Shown here: positions 1 to 6,731 of the stretch, in pieces
Position numbering within the stretch: position 1 is the first letter of the stretch
How the letters are laid out: the number at the start of each line of letters is the position of its first letter
Source: Persephonella sp.
GTDB lineage: Bacteria; Aquificota; Aquificia; Aquificales; Hydrogenothermaceae
Reading direction: 5' to 3'
NCBI GenBank assembly: GCA_027058925.1
Contig: JALTAS010000122.1
Span: 1 to 11,643, forward strand
DNA: 11,643 bases
The notes under the pieces: generated by a model
Database searches by the model: none
The model's input: the letters and a program-made list of their open reading frames with translations, nothing else
Told to the model about the DNA's origin: nothing
Position numbers and translations under genes: made by a program

Positions 1-2
1 CA

Positions 3-425
3 AAGGATACCGGAATGGACACTATGTTTCTCAGTCATATATTTTTGTTTGGATCTGTTTTCTTAGGATTATTAATCCCTTTTTCCCAGAAATGGATTTT
101 TTTATTCGGAATTGTTCTAATTTTTGGCTTTTTAAATTTTCTGATATATGGAAGCCTTTACAAAATAGTTCCTTTCCTGACATGGTTTCACAGATTTTCT
201 CCATTGGTTGGAAAGAAAAATGTTCCAATGCTTAACGATATGCTTCCAAAAAGAATTCCTGACTTTCAGATATTAGTATCAGTATCAGGAGTTTTAACTC
301 TTATTATTTCCCTATTACTGGAACTTAAAATCATGTTTGCTGTTTCTGTTTTTATTATGTTTTCAGGTTCTTTACTTTTTGTTTATGTCTATCTCTATGT
401 TCTCAGTTTTAGAATGGAGGAATAA
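3..425 (+). CDS. 3' end of a multi-pass inner-membrane protein (5' end outside window)
   Basis: The reading frame is open from the left edge (in-frame codons precede the first ATG at 15), and no ribosome binding site is visible before that ATG, so this is probably the C-terminal part of a longer protein. About 136-140 residues are seen. They form four or five hydrophobic segments, with a short polar stretch in the middle containing YKIVPFLTWFHRFSPLVG followed by a Lys/Arg/Pro-rich loop. That Pro-Phe-x-x-Trp-Phe-His motif reminds me of the C-terminal helices of heme-copper-oxidase-subunit-I-like or NnrS-like membrane proteins of denitrifiers, but this is recall and not proof. The gene ends one base before the sufT-like ATG and overlaps its Shine-Dalgarno sequence, so the two are probably co-transcribed and translationally coupled. 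Confidence 0.6.
   Translation, partial: KDTGMDTMFLSHIFLFGSVFLGLLIPFSQKWIFLFGIVLIFGFLNFLIYGSLYKIVPFLTWFHRFSPLVGKKNVPMLNDMLPKRIPDFQILVSVSGVLTLIISLLLELKIMFAVSVFIMFSGSLLFVYVYLYVLSFRMEE
416..420 (+). promoter_or_regulatory. Shine-Dalgarno of the sufT-like gene
   Basis: GGAGG lies six bases before the ATG at 427 and inside the last codons of the upstream membrane-protein gene. It fixes the start at 427 and not at the in-frame ATG at 337, which would overlap the upstream gene by about 90 bases and add a hydrophobic extension out of keeping with the DUF59 fold. Confidence 0.75.
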
Positions 426-426
426 G

Positions 427-729
427 ATGGGTGTTTCAAAAGAAAAGGTTTATGAAGCATTGAGAAATGTGCTTGATCCAGAGATTGGTTTTAATATAGT
501 TGATCTTGGTCTTGTTTATGATGTTGAGGTCAAAAATGGGAAGGTTAAGATAAAGATGACTCTTTCCTCCCCATCCTGTCCCCTTTCAGGAACTATCCTC
601 AGCTGGGTTGAGAGTGCTGTCAGAAATATTGAGGGTGTTGAAGATGTAGATATTCAGTTGGTGTGGGAACCTCAATGGAGCATTGAAATGGCAGCGGATG
701 AAGTTAAAAGGGCTTTAGGTATGATCTGA
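427..729 (+). CDS. SufT/MIP18-type (DUF59) iron-sulfur assembly factor
   Basis: This 100-residue cytoplasmic protein matches the DUF59/MIP18 (SufT, PaaD-like) family along its full length. Visible hallmarks are the opening helix, then LDPEIGFNIVDLGLVYDV (residues 16-33), then the strand VKIKMTLSSPSCPLSG with the conserved cysteine at residue 51, and a closing EPQWS segment followed by a helix. Members help deliver or repair Fe-S clusters; PaaD relatives act on specific oxygenases. Family knowledge therefore suggests a housekeeping Fe-S maturation role. This would fit the neighbouring genes, which encode many [4Fe-4S] clusters, but a direct link to nap is inference. It is separated from napA by about 300 bases with what looks like a new promoter, so it probably belongs to the upstream transcription unit. 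Confidence 0.85.
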   Translation: MGVSKEKVYEALRNVLDPEIGFNIVDLGLVYDVEVKNGKVKIKMTLSSPSCPLSGTILSWVESAVRNIEGVEDVDIQLVWEPQWSIEMAADEVKRALGMI

Positions 730-744
730 TGTATTGAGTTTTTA

Positions 745-756
745 AATAGGCCTATT
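745..756. repeat. 12-bp perfect palindrome AATAGGCCTATT
   Basis: The two six-base arms are perfectly complementary with no spacer. The palindrome overlaps the first two bases of the FNR-type box. It has no following T-run, so it is not an intrinsic terminator for the sufT-like gene. It could be an operator for a dimeric repressor or be chance; nothing in the sequence decides. Confidence 0.4.
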
Positions 757-768
757 GACCTTGATCAA
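755..768 (+). promoter_or_regulatory. FNR/DNR-type activator box upstream of napA
   Basis: The sequence TTGAC-CTTG-ATCAA reads TTGAT-N4-GTCAA on the opposite strand. This agrees with the TTGAT-N4-(A/G)TCAA boxes bound by FNR, DNR and NNR regulators of the Crp/FNR family, which control anaerobic nitrate and nitrite respiration. If it acts at the usual -41.5 position, transcription would start near 803. A weak AT-rich -10 candidate lies around 787-797, and there is no good -35 hexamer, as expected of an activator-dependent promoter. It is the only such box I noticed in front of a gene here, so it may control the whole nap-nir array. Confidence 0.6.
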
Positions 769-783
769 TGACTAATTACAATC

Positions 784-800
784 AATTAAATAGTTTAATT
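784..800. repeat. AT-rich inverted repeat AATTAAA-TAG-TTTAATT
   Basis: Seven-base arms (784-790 and 794-800) are perfectly complementary around a three-base spacer. The repeat falls where the -10 element would be if the FNR-type box acts at -41.5, so a factor bound here could block the promoter. Pure A/T palindromes are common by chance in AT-rich intergenic DNA. Confidence 0.35.
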
Positions 801-832
801 AATGGAAGATTGAAATTAATATGAGATAAATC

Positions 833-1003
833 ATGAAAATAGAAAAAAACAAAGGCACCAAAAGAATATCAGAAGAAAGATTCTACAGAAAAAAATCTCT
901 TTATATTTCCGGGATAGACAAAATTACCGCCAGCTGGGTCTGTCTATCCTTTGAAAAAGGCGGAATAGAAGTAGCCCAGCCCTGTGAGGTTCTGAAAAAA
1001 TAG
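833..1003 (+). CDS. Possible 56-residue small protein in the napA leader
   Basis: An ATG-to-TAG frame lies between the promoter and napA. The product starts with a Lys/Arg-rich stretch (MKIEKNKGTKRISEERFYRKK) and ends with a more hydrophobic part containing ITASWVCLSFEKGG and two cysteines (residues 37 and 51). There is no strong Shine-Dalgarno sequence (only GAGATAA nearby) and I recognise no family. Codons in the first half resemble those of the neighbours (AAA, AGA, ATA). The second half coincides with the strongly structured stretch at 911-1014, and the stop codon lies in the 3' arm of the second hairpin. It may be a real small protein, a leader peptide whose translation changes folding of the leader, or just an open frame across a structured RNA. 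Confidence 0.3.
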   Translation: MKIEKNKGTKRISEERFYRKKSLYISGIDKITASWVCLSFEKGGIEVAQPCEVLKK

Positions 1004-1014
1004 AGCCTTACAGG
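911..1014 (+). ncRNA. Structured 5' leader of napA: two hairpins with a possible pseudoknot (riboswitch-like)
   Basis: This GC-richer stretch lies in an AT-rich leader. Hairpin P1 pairs 912-920 (GGATAGACA) with 941-949 (TGTCTATCC) in nine perfect pairs with a 20-base loop. Hairpin P2 pairs 981-994 with 1001-1014 over 14 consecutive pairs, three of them G-U, closed by an A6 loop. The P1 loop segment 933-939 (GCTGGGT) pairs with 974-980 (GCCCAGC), directly abutting P2, as in a coaxially stacked pseudoknot. A second P1-loop segment, 927-931 (CCGCC), pairs with 959-963 (GGCGG). These two loop pairings cross each other, which suggests alternative states. P2 ends one base before the napA Shine-Dalgarno, and TCCTTT at 947-952 could pair with it. 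I cannot match this to a named riboswitch class such as the Moco element. Confidence 0.45.
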
Positions 1015-1021
1015 AAAGGAG
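1015..1021 (+). promoter_or_regulatory. napA Shine-Dalgarno abutting the leader hairpin
   Basis: AAAGGAG is six bases before the ATG at 1028 and supports that start. It begins directly after the last paired base of hairpin P2 (1014). The first six bases are perfectly complementary to TCCTTT at 947-952, part of which also forms the 3' arm of P1. P1 formation and sequestration of this site would therefore be mutually exclusive. Confidence 0.7.
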
Positions 1022-1027
1022 TAGAAC

Positions 1028-3913
1028 ATGGAGGTAAAGGAAGAGAAAAAGCAGTCAACGGGACTTGAAATGTCCCGTAGGGACTTCCTGAAAACCAGTG
1101 CTGCTGTGGCTGCTGCAGCTGCTGTTGGAATGGAAGTTCCTGAAGAAGCTCTTGCTGCAGCCTCAAATGCAGAGGCGGGATGGAGATGGGATAAAGCGGT
1201 TTGCCGTTTCTGTGGAACAGGTTGCGGTATTATGATCGCTGTCAAAAATGACCGTATTGTTGCGGTAAAGGGAGATCCTAAAGCTCCAGTTAACAAAGGT
1301 CTCAACTGTATCAAAGGTTACTTCACAGCCAAAATTATGTATGGTGCCGACCGTCTAACAAAACCTCTCCTGAGAATGAATGAAAAAGGAGAGTTTGATA
1401 AGAAAGGTAAGTTCAGACCTGTAAGCTGGAAAAAAGCCTATGAAGTAATGGTTCAGCAGTTCAAAAAAGCCTATAACGAGCTTGGGCCTGAAGGTGTAGC
1501 TATTTTTGGATCTGGTCAGTACACAATTATGGAAGGATACGCAGCTGCAAAGTTGATGAAAGCAGGTTTTAGGTCAAACAACATTGATCCAAACGCAAGA
1601 CACTGTATGGCATCAGCTGTTGCTGCTTTTATCCAAACTTACGGAATAGATGAACCTCCAGGTTGTTACGATGATATTGAGCTTACAGACACATTTATGG
1701 TCTGGGGCTCAAACATGGCTGAGATGCACCCGATACTCTGGGCAAGGGTGACAGACAGAAAACTTTCTGATCCTGACAGGGTTAAGGTTGTTGTTCTTTC
1801 AACATTCAGACACAGAACAATGGATCTGGCAGATATTGATATCGTTTTCAGACCAAACACAGACCTTGCAATGATGAACTATATTGCAAGAGAAATCGTT
1901 TATAATCATCCTGAAGCTATAGACTGGGATTTTGTTAACAAGTACTGTGTGTTCACAACAGGATATATAGACACAGGTTATGGAATGAGAAATCCACAAA
2001 GGGCAAGAGAACTCGGTTACAGCGAAAAAGAGATGCAGACAGTTATGAAACAGGCTGTTAAAAGAGTTTCAGCCCTTGAAGCACCAGCCCTCAGCATATA
2101 CGGATACAAAGAGGGCGATGTTATTAAGATGAAACATGCTAAACAGGCTGGAAAGCACTGGATTATATCTTTTGAAGACTTCAAAAAAGCTCTTGCACCA
2201 TACACACTGGACTATGTTGCAAGGATAGCAAAAGGTGATCCGGATGAGCCATTAGAACAGTTCAAAGAAAAACTGAAAAAAATGGCTGAACTCTACATTG
2301 AAAAAGGAAGAAAGGTCGTCACATTCTGGACAATGGGATTCAACCAGCACACAAGAGGTACATGGGTAAATGAACATGCTTACATGATTCATCACCTCCT
2401 TGGTAAACAGGCTCAGCCAGGAAACGGTGCATTCTCAATTACAGGTCAGCCTTCAGCCTGTGGAACAGCAAGAGAGGTTGGAACATTCGCCCACAGACTT
2501 CCAGCTGATATGGTTGTATTCAATCCGAAACACAGGAAGATTTCTGAAAAGATCTGGAGAGTACCTCACGGAACAATAAATCCAAAAGTTGGATCCCACA
2601 TTGTAAAAATAATGAGAGATCTTGAAGACGGAAAGATCAAGTTTGCATGGGTGCAGGTATGTAACCCATGGCAGGATACAGCCAATGCAAACCACTGGAT
2701 CAAAGCTGCAAGAAAAATGGACAACTTTATTGTTGTTTCTGACTCTTATCCAGGTATATCTGCAAAAGTTGCAGATCTTATACTTCCAGCTGCAATGATT
2801 TATGAAAAATGGGGAGCTTACGGAAATGCAGAAAGAAGGTCACAGCACTGGAGACAGCAGGTCACACCTCCAGGAGAGGCAATGCCTGACATATTCCACA
2901 TAGTTGAGTTCTCCAAATTCTTCAAACTGAAAGAGGTATGGAAAGAGTGGAAGTTATCAAACGGAACAGTTCTCCCTAATGTTCTTGATAAGGCCAGAGA
3001 AATGGGATACAGCCCAGAAGATACCCTTTATGATGTTCTTTTCTCTGAGAAAGCATTCAGAAGAACAATTCCTGATGTTGATCTGAGCTATCCACAGCCT
3101 GTTGCTAAAAACCCAAATACAGGAGAAATACACCTTAACACATGTGCTGTTGGAGATAAAAGAAATGTAATAGGTGTTGATGGAAAACCATGGAAAGGAT
3201 ATGGATTCTTTATAGAAAAAGCACTGTGGGAAGAGTACAGGCTGTTTGGAAATGGACATGGACATGATCTTGGTCCATTTGATCTGTATCACAAAGTAAG
3301 AGGTCTAAGATGGCCTGTTGTTGATGGAAAAGAAACACCATGGAGGTTTAATGCAGATTACGATCCATATGCAAGGAAGGAGATAGAGGCAGGAAGAGCT
3401 CCAAGAGATGGTAAGTTCGCATTCTACGGACCTGCTCTGAAGAAATTACCAAGAGGAAATCTATTTGGACCAACATCTAAAGAGAAAGTTGATCTAACAA
3501 ATAAAACAAAGATATTCTTCAGACCTTACATGGATCCACCAGAGCCACCAGATAATGAGTATCCATTCTGGCTCGCAACAGGTAGGGTTCTTGAGCACTG
3601 GCACTCAGGTACAATGACAATGAGAGTTCCAGAGCTTTACAGGGCTGTTCCTGAGGCTTACTGTTATATGCATCCAAAAGATGCCGAAAAGTTAGGCGTT
3701 AAAGATAACGATCTTGTATGGGTTGAATCAAGACGTGGAAAAGTGAAAGCAAGGGTGAAAACAAGAGGAAGAAACAGACCTCCAAGAGGGCTCGTGTTCA
3801 TACCTTGGTTTGATGAAAGGGTCTACATTAACAAAGTTACACTTGATGCTACAGATCCAATATCTAAGCAGACAGACTACAAGAAGTGTGCAGTTAAGAT
3901 ATATAAAGCATAG
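1028..3913 (+). CDS. napA: Periplasmic nitrate reductase catalytic subunit NapA
   Basis: NapA reduces nitrate to nitrite in the periplasm with a Mo-bis-molybdopterin guanine dinucleotide centre and one [4Fe-4S] cluster, taking electrons from NapB. A Tat signal is present: [20 protein letters not shown] at residues 16-35, with likely cleavage near ALAAA (about 41-45). The cluster motif follows as CRFCGTGCG (Cys59, 62, 66) with Cys94 in NCIKGYF. The Mo ligand is Cys193 in [12 protein letters not shown], the signature of NapA as opposed to NarG (Asp) or formate dehydrogenase (Sec/Cys in another context). The C-terminal molydopterin-dinucleotide-binding domain begins near the [18 protein letters not shown] segment. 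At 961 residues it exceeds the E. coli enzyme (about 830) and resembles the long Campylobacterota/Aquificota type with extra insertions. About 15 residues precede the Tat motif. The gene opens the operon and lies nine bases before napG. Confidence 0.97.
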   Translation: MEVKEEKKQSTGLEMSRRDFLKTSAAVAAAAAVGMEVPEEALAAASNAEAGWRWDKAVCRFCGTGCGIMIAVKNDRIVAVKGDPKAPVNKGLNCIKGYFTAKIMYGADRLTKPLLRMNEKGEFDKKGKFRPVSWKKAYEVMVQQFKKAYNELGPEGVAIFGSGQYTIMEGYAAAKLMKAGFRSNNIDPNARHCMASAVAAFIQTYGIDEPPGCYDDIELTDTFMVWGSNMAEMHPILWARVTDRKLSDPDRVKVVVLSTFRHRTMDLADIDIVFRPNTDLAMMNYIAREIVYNHPEAIDWDFVNKYCVFTTGYIDTGYGMRNPQRARELGYSEKEMQTVMKQAVKRVSALEAPALSIYGYKEGDVIKMKHAKQAGKHWIISFEDFKKALAPYTLDYVARIAKGDPDEPLEQFKEKLKKMAELYIEKGRKVVTFWTMGFNQHTRGTWVNEHAYMIHHLLGKQAQPGNGAFSITGQPSACGTAREVGTFAHRLPADMVVFNPKHRKISEKIWRVPHGTINPKVGSHIVKIMRDLEDGKIKFAWVQVCNPWQDTANANHWIKAARKMDNFIVVSDSYPGISAKVADLILPAAMIYEKWGAYGNAERRSQHWRQQVTPPGEAMPDIFHIVEFSKFFKLKEVWKEWKLSNGTVLPNVLDKAREMGYSPEDTLYDVLFSEKAFRRTIPDVDLSYPQPVAKNPNTGEIHLNTCAVGDKRNVIGVDGKPWKGYGFFIEKALWEEYRLFGNGHGHDLGPFDLYHKVRGLRWPVVDGKETPWRFNADYDPYARKEIEAGRAPRDGKFAFYGPALKKLPRGNLFGPTSKEKVDLTNKTKIFFRPYMDPPEPPDNEYPFWLATGRVLEHWHSGTMTMRVPELYRAVPEAYCYMHPKDAEKLGVKDNDLVWVESRRGKVKARVKTRGRNRPPRGLVFIPWFDERVYINKVTLDATDPISKQTDYKKCAVKIYKA

Positions 3914-3922
3914 GGTGGTACT

Positions 3923-4810
3923 ATGAACAAGAAAGCACCTGTAGACAGGGAAAGAAGGAAATTTTTCATAAGAGTTCTCCAGGGGCTGGGTCTTGCAGCC
4001 CTTGGAGGTTCTATATGGGGTGGATACATCTCCGAAGCAAAAACTGATGAGATTGTATTAAGACCTCCAGGTGCCGTTCCAGAAGAGGATTTTGTCAGGA
4101 AGTGTATTAAATGCGGTATGTGTGTGGAAGCATGCAAAAACAGAGAGAATAACCCTGACAGAACAAAACAGACAGCAACTCTAAGATTGGCATCACCGGG
4201 AGATCACAGACCAAAAGAAAAAGGAAAGTACATATATCCTAAGGAAGTGGCCTTAGGAACTCCTTACTTTGTACCGAGAGAAATACCATGCTATATGTGT
4301 GAAGATATACCCTGCGTTCCTCCCTGTCCAACGGGTGCTTTAGATCCAGATCTTGTTTCTTCGGTTAAAGATGGTAAAAAAACACTTGATATTAATAAAG
4401 CACGGATGGGAGTTGCTGTTGTTGATATGGAACACTGCATAGCTTACTGGGGACTTCAGTGTGACGCCTGTTATAGAGCATGTCCTTTGATTGATGAGGC
4501 GATAAAACTTGAACTCAGAAGGAATCCAAGAACAGGAAGACATGCGTTCTTGCTGCCTGTTGTTTATCCAGATGTATGCACAGGATGTGGACTGTGTGAA
4601 CACGCATGTGTAACAGAAAAACCTGCCATCTTTGTGTTACCGAGGGAACTTGCCTTAGGTAGAGTTGGAAAACATTACATAAAAGGATGGGAGAAAAAGG
4701 AAGAACAGAGAATTAAAGGCTCCAAGGGCGTTCAGAAAACGATAACACCAAAAAGCGAAAAACCGCCGGAAGAATACCTGAATGTTGAGGACCTGTTAGA
4801 TGAAGAATAA
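3923..4810 (+). CDS. napG: NapG, Tat-exported ferredoxin-type quinol dehydrogenase subunit
   Basis: NapG works with the membrane protein NapH to move electrons from quinol to NapB/NapA. The N-terminus carries a Tat-like segment, ERRKFFIRVLQGLGLAALGG (residues 10-29), then a hydrophobic stretch. Four [4Fe-4S] motifs follow: Cys61/64/67/71 (CIKCGMCVEAC), Cys123/126/131/135 (CYMCEDIPCVPPCP), Cys172/180/183/187 (CIAYWGLQCDACYRAC) and Cys219/222/225/229 (CTGCGLCEHAC). At 295 residues it is longer than E. coli NapG (about 230). The excess includes a charged tail of about 45 residues (251-295) rich in Lys and Glu with no cysteines. Its last 11 bases overlap the start of napH, so the two partners are translationally coupled. 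NrfC/HybA-type ferredoxins are related, but the napH partner and gene order make NapG secure. Confidence 0.95.
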   Translation: MNKKAPVDRERRKFFIRVLQGLGLAALGGSIWGGYISEAKTDEIVLRPPGAVPEEDFVRKCIKCGMCVEACKNRENNPDRTKQTATLRLASPGDHRPKEKGKYIYPKEVALGTPYFVPREIPCYMCEDIPCVPPCPTGALDPDLVSSVKDGKKTLDINKARMGVAVVDMEHCIAYWGLQCDACYRACPLIDEAIKLELRRNPRTGRHAFLLPVVYPDVCTGCGLCEHACVTEKPAIFVLPRELALGRVGKHYIKGWEKKEEQRIKGSKGVQKTITPKSEKPPEEYLNVEDLLDEE

Positions 4811-5633
4811 TGTGATTTTTAAGAATAGGTACCTTATTGCAAGGAGGATTGTACAGGTGACAATTCTTCTCCTGTACATAGCAGGAAATATATACGGATG
4901 GAAGATACTTCAGGGAAACCTTAGCTCTTCAAAGATTTTTGACATAATTCCTTTGGCTGATCCATATGCTGTTCTTCAGCTGTTTGCTGCAGGTTCTTTA
5001 CTGGCAACAGACGTCCTTGTTGGAGCCGTCATTATTTTAGTGTTTTACTCCCTTGTTGGTGGAAGGGCTTTTTGTAGCTGGGTCTGTCCAATTAATATGG
5101 TTACGGATTTTGCAAACTGGATCAGGGTAAAAACAGGGCTTCACAAAGAAGAATGGCAGCTCAGGATCTCAAGGAAAACAAGATACTGGATATTAGGACT
5201 CAGCCTTATACTGTCGTTTATCATAGCAGCGCCAGCTTTTGAGTTTATAAGTCCAATATCAATGCTCCACAGAGGGCTGATATTTGGTATGGGCTTTGGA
5301 TGGGCTGCAGTTATGGGGGTATTTCTGTTTGATCTTTTTGTTACAAAGAACGGATGGTGCGGTCATATATGTCCGCTGGGAGGTTTCTATTCACTAATAA
5401 CAAAACCTTCTGCCATAAGGGTAAAACACGATGCTGAAAAATGTACCCTCTGTATGAACTGTAAAAACATCTGTCCTGAAAAACAGGTTTTATGGATGAT
5501 AGGTAAGGAATCTGTTTTTGTAACTTCAGGTGAGTGTATTAACTGTGCAAGATGCATAGAAGTATGCAATGATGATGCCTTAAATTTTGGTTTTAGATAC
5601 AAACCACAAAAGGAGGAGAAGGAAAATGCTTAA
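4800..5633 (+). CDS. napH: NapH, membrane quinol dehydrogenase subunit
   Basis: NapH is an inner-membrane protein that oxidises quinol and passes electrons to NapG. I see four likely transmembrane helices (about residues 13-33, 68-86, 128-147, 160-182). The conserved paired cysteine motifs of the family are on or near the membrane: CSWVCP (92-97) and CGHICP (187-192). Two ferredoxin-type [4Fe-4S] motifs follow in the C-terminal cytoplasmic domain: Cys215/218/221/225 (CTLCMNCKNICP) and Cys246/249/252/256 (CINCARCIEVC). The length of 277 residues is normal. The ATG overlaps the end of napG, and GAGG lies nine bases upstream. With no napC in this window, NapGH is the only visible electron route from quinol to the periplasm. 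Confidence 0.95.
   Translation: MKNNVIFKNRYLIARRIVQVTILLLYIAGNIYGWKILQGNLSSSKIFDIIPLADPYAVLQLFAAGSLLATDVLVGAVIILVFYSLVGGRAFCSWVCPINMVTDFANWIRVKTGLHKEEWQLRISRKTRYWILGLSLILSFIIAAPAFEFISPISMLHRGLIFGMGFGWAAVMGVFLFDLFVTKNGWCGHICPLGGFYSLITKPSAIRVKHDAEKCTLCMNCKNICPEKQVLWMIGKESVFVTSGECINCARCIEVCNDDALNFGFRYKPQKEEKENA
5610..5616 (+). promoter_or_regulatory. napB Shine-Dalgarno
   Basis: AAGGAGG lies nine bases before the ATG at 5626. It chooses this start over the in-frame ATG at 5587, which would put 13 mostly basic residues ahead of the signal peptide and lacks a ribosome binding site. Confidence 0.85.
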
Positions 5634-6186
5634 GAAAAGTTGGAAGTTATTGATGGCTATCCCAGCAATGGGAATATCCATATCTTTGATAGGTTGCCAG
5701 CCTGGAGGAACAGCATCTTCGGGAAAAGCAATATCTTCTGAAGAACTTTCTTACAGAAAAGTACCCCTTACTGTAAATGATGCACCTCCACCTGTTGAGT
5801 TCCCAAAAGAGCCTCCTGGACAGGCAAAAAGGTTCCAAAGAGCTTATGAAAATGCTCCACCAATGATTCCCCACAGCGTAGAAGGACTATTGCCAATAAC
5901 TAAAGATAATAACGCATGTTTAGGGTGCCACGATCCTAAAGTTGCTAAGAGCGTCGGTGCTACACCTGTATCCCCTACACACTTTATTGATTTCTTCCAG
6001 CTGATAAAAGGAAAAGTTGTAAAACTTGATAAACTTGATCCTGCAAGATGGAACTGTTCACAGTGCCATGCACCACAGGCAAAAGCAAAACCACTTGTTC
6101 AGAACATATTTAAGCCAGATTACAGAAATCCAGAAACCAAAAAGAAGACAATACTTAACAAAAATGTGATGGAAGGGGTTTATTAA
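5626..6186 (+). CDS. napB: NapB, di-heme cytochrome c of nitrate reductase, predicted lipoprotein
   Basis: NapB is the small electron-transfer subunit that reduces NapA. Two heme-binding motifs are present, CLGCH (residues 98-102) and CSQCH (144-148). The distal histidine candidates lie in MIPHS (His83) and THF (His119), the usual NapB arrangement. The N-terminus MLKKSWKLLMAIPAMG is followed by SLIGC, which fits a lipobox with Cys24 as the acylated residue, whereas well-studied NapB proteins are soluble periplasmic proteins with ordinary Sec signals. A Pro-rich linker (APPPVEFPKEPPGQ) follows, as expected between an anchor and a globular domain. Anchoring to a membrane is therefore an inference with decent support. 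The mature length is normal. It overlaps napH by eight bases and shares one base with napF (TAATG). Confidence 0.93.
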   Translation: MLKKSWKLLMAIPAMGISISLIGCQPGGTASSGKAISSEELSYRKVPLTVNDAPPPVEFPKEPPGQAKRFQRAYENAPPMIPHSVEGLLPITKDNNACLGCHDPKVAKSVGATPVSPTHFIDFFQLIKGKVVKLDKLDPARWNCSQCHAPQAKAKPLVQNIFKPDYRNPETKKKTILNKNVMEGVY

Positions 6187-6731
6187 TGTCCAGAAAGATG
6201 GACAGGAGGGGCTTTTTGAAAGCCCTTCCTTTTATTCCTACAGCAACGATAGATGAGATAAAAAGTCCTACGGAAAAGGATGAGTATATTATCAGACCCC
6301 CTTACTGCAGTGAAGAAACGGACTTTTCAAACTGTACTGAGTGCAAAGGTTTGTGTGTGGAAGTTTGTGAAGAAAAGATACTTTTCAGACTAAAAGATGG
6401 TTCACCCCATCTTGTTTATTCAAACAGAGGATGCACTTTTTGCAAAAAATGTGCAGAGAGCTGTGAGTTTGATGTTCTTTCAACTGAAAATCCAGAGAGA
6501 GTAAATGTTCAGGTAGGAATAGATATCTCAAAATGTATGGCATGGAACGGAACGATGTGTTTTTCCTGTAAAGAACCATGCCTTGATAATGCTATAAAAT
6601 TTGAGGGTATATTTAAACCGCAGATAGTTCCAGATTTATGTACAGGTTGTGGTTTTTGTTTAAATGTCTGTCCTTCAGGTGCTATACAAGTTTTTCCGAT
6701 AGAAAGAGGGGATAATGAAGAGACTGCATAA
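6186..6731 (+). CDS. napF: NapF, cytoplasmic iron-sulfur maturation protein
   Basis: NapF is a cytoplasmic ferredoxin-like protein thought to act on NapA before export, probably in loading its [4Fe-4S] cluster. The 181-residue product carries four cysteine clusters in the order seen in E. coli NapF: Cys50/53/57/61 (CTECKGLCVEVC), Cys83/86/89/93 (CTFCKKCAESC), Cys117/125/128/132 (CMAWNGTMCFSCKEPC) and Cys152/155/158/162 (CTGCGFCLNVCP). The first cluster has three residues between its second and third cysteine where two are usual. The N-terminus contains DRRGFLKALPF, a Tat-like signature, but no hydrophobic core follows, so export is unlikely; E. coli NapF also starts with a similar SRRG stretch. 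Translation is coupled to napB by the TAATG overlap, and the gene overlaps napL by 17 bases. Confidence 0.92.
   Translation: MSRKMDRRGFLKALPFIPTATIDEIKSPTEKDEYIIRPPYCSEETDFSNCTECKGLCVEVCEEKILFRLKDGSPHLVYSNRGCTFCKKCAESCEFDVLSTENPERVNVQVGIDISKCMAWNGTMCFSCKEPCLDNAIKFEGIFKPQIVPDLCTGCGFCLNVCPSGAIQVFPIERGDNEETA

Noticed and set aside
337..426. In-frame upstream ATG that would extend the sufT-like protein by 30 residues
   Set aside because: The extension lies inside the preceding gene, is hydrophobic and has no ribosome binding site. GGAGG is placed correctly for the ATG at 427.
930..937. CCAGCTGG palindrome as an operator
   Set aside because: It is short and lies within the loop of P1, where its bases are better explained by the longer RNA pairings with 959-963 and 974-980.
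981..1014. Strong hairpin as an intrinsic terminator
   Set aside because: It is followed by AAAGGAG and the napA start and not by a T-run, so it cannot act as a standard terminator on this strand.
901..1314. Antisense frame of 137 codons across the napA start
   Set aside because: It is the shadow of the napA frame and leader hairpins, has low-complexity Ala/Ser content, and lacks a convincing ribosome binding site.
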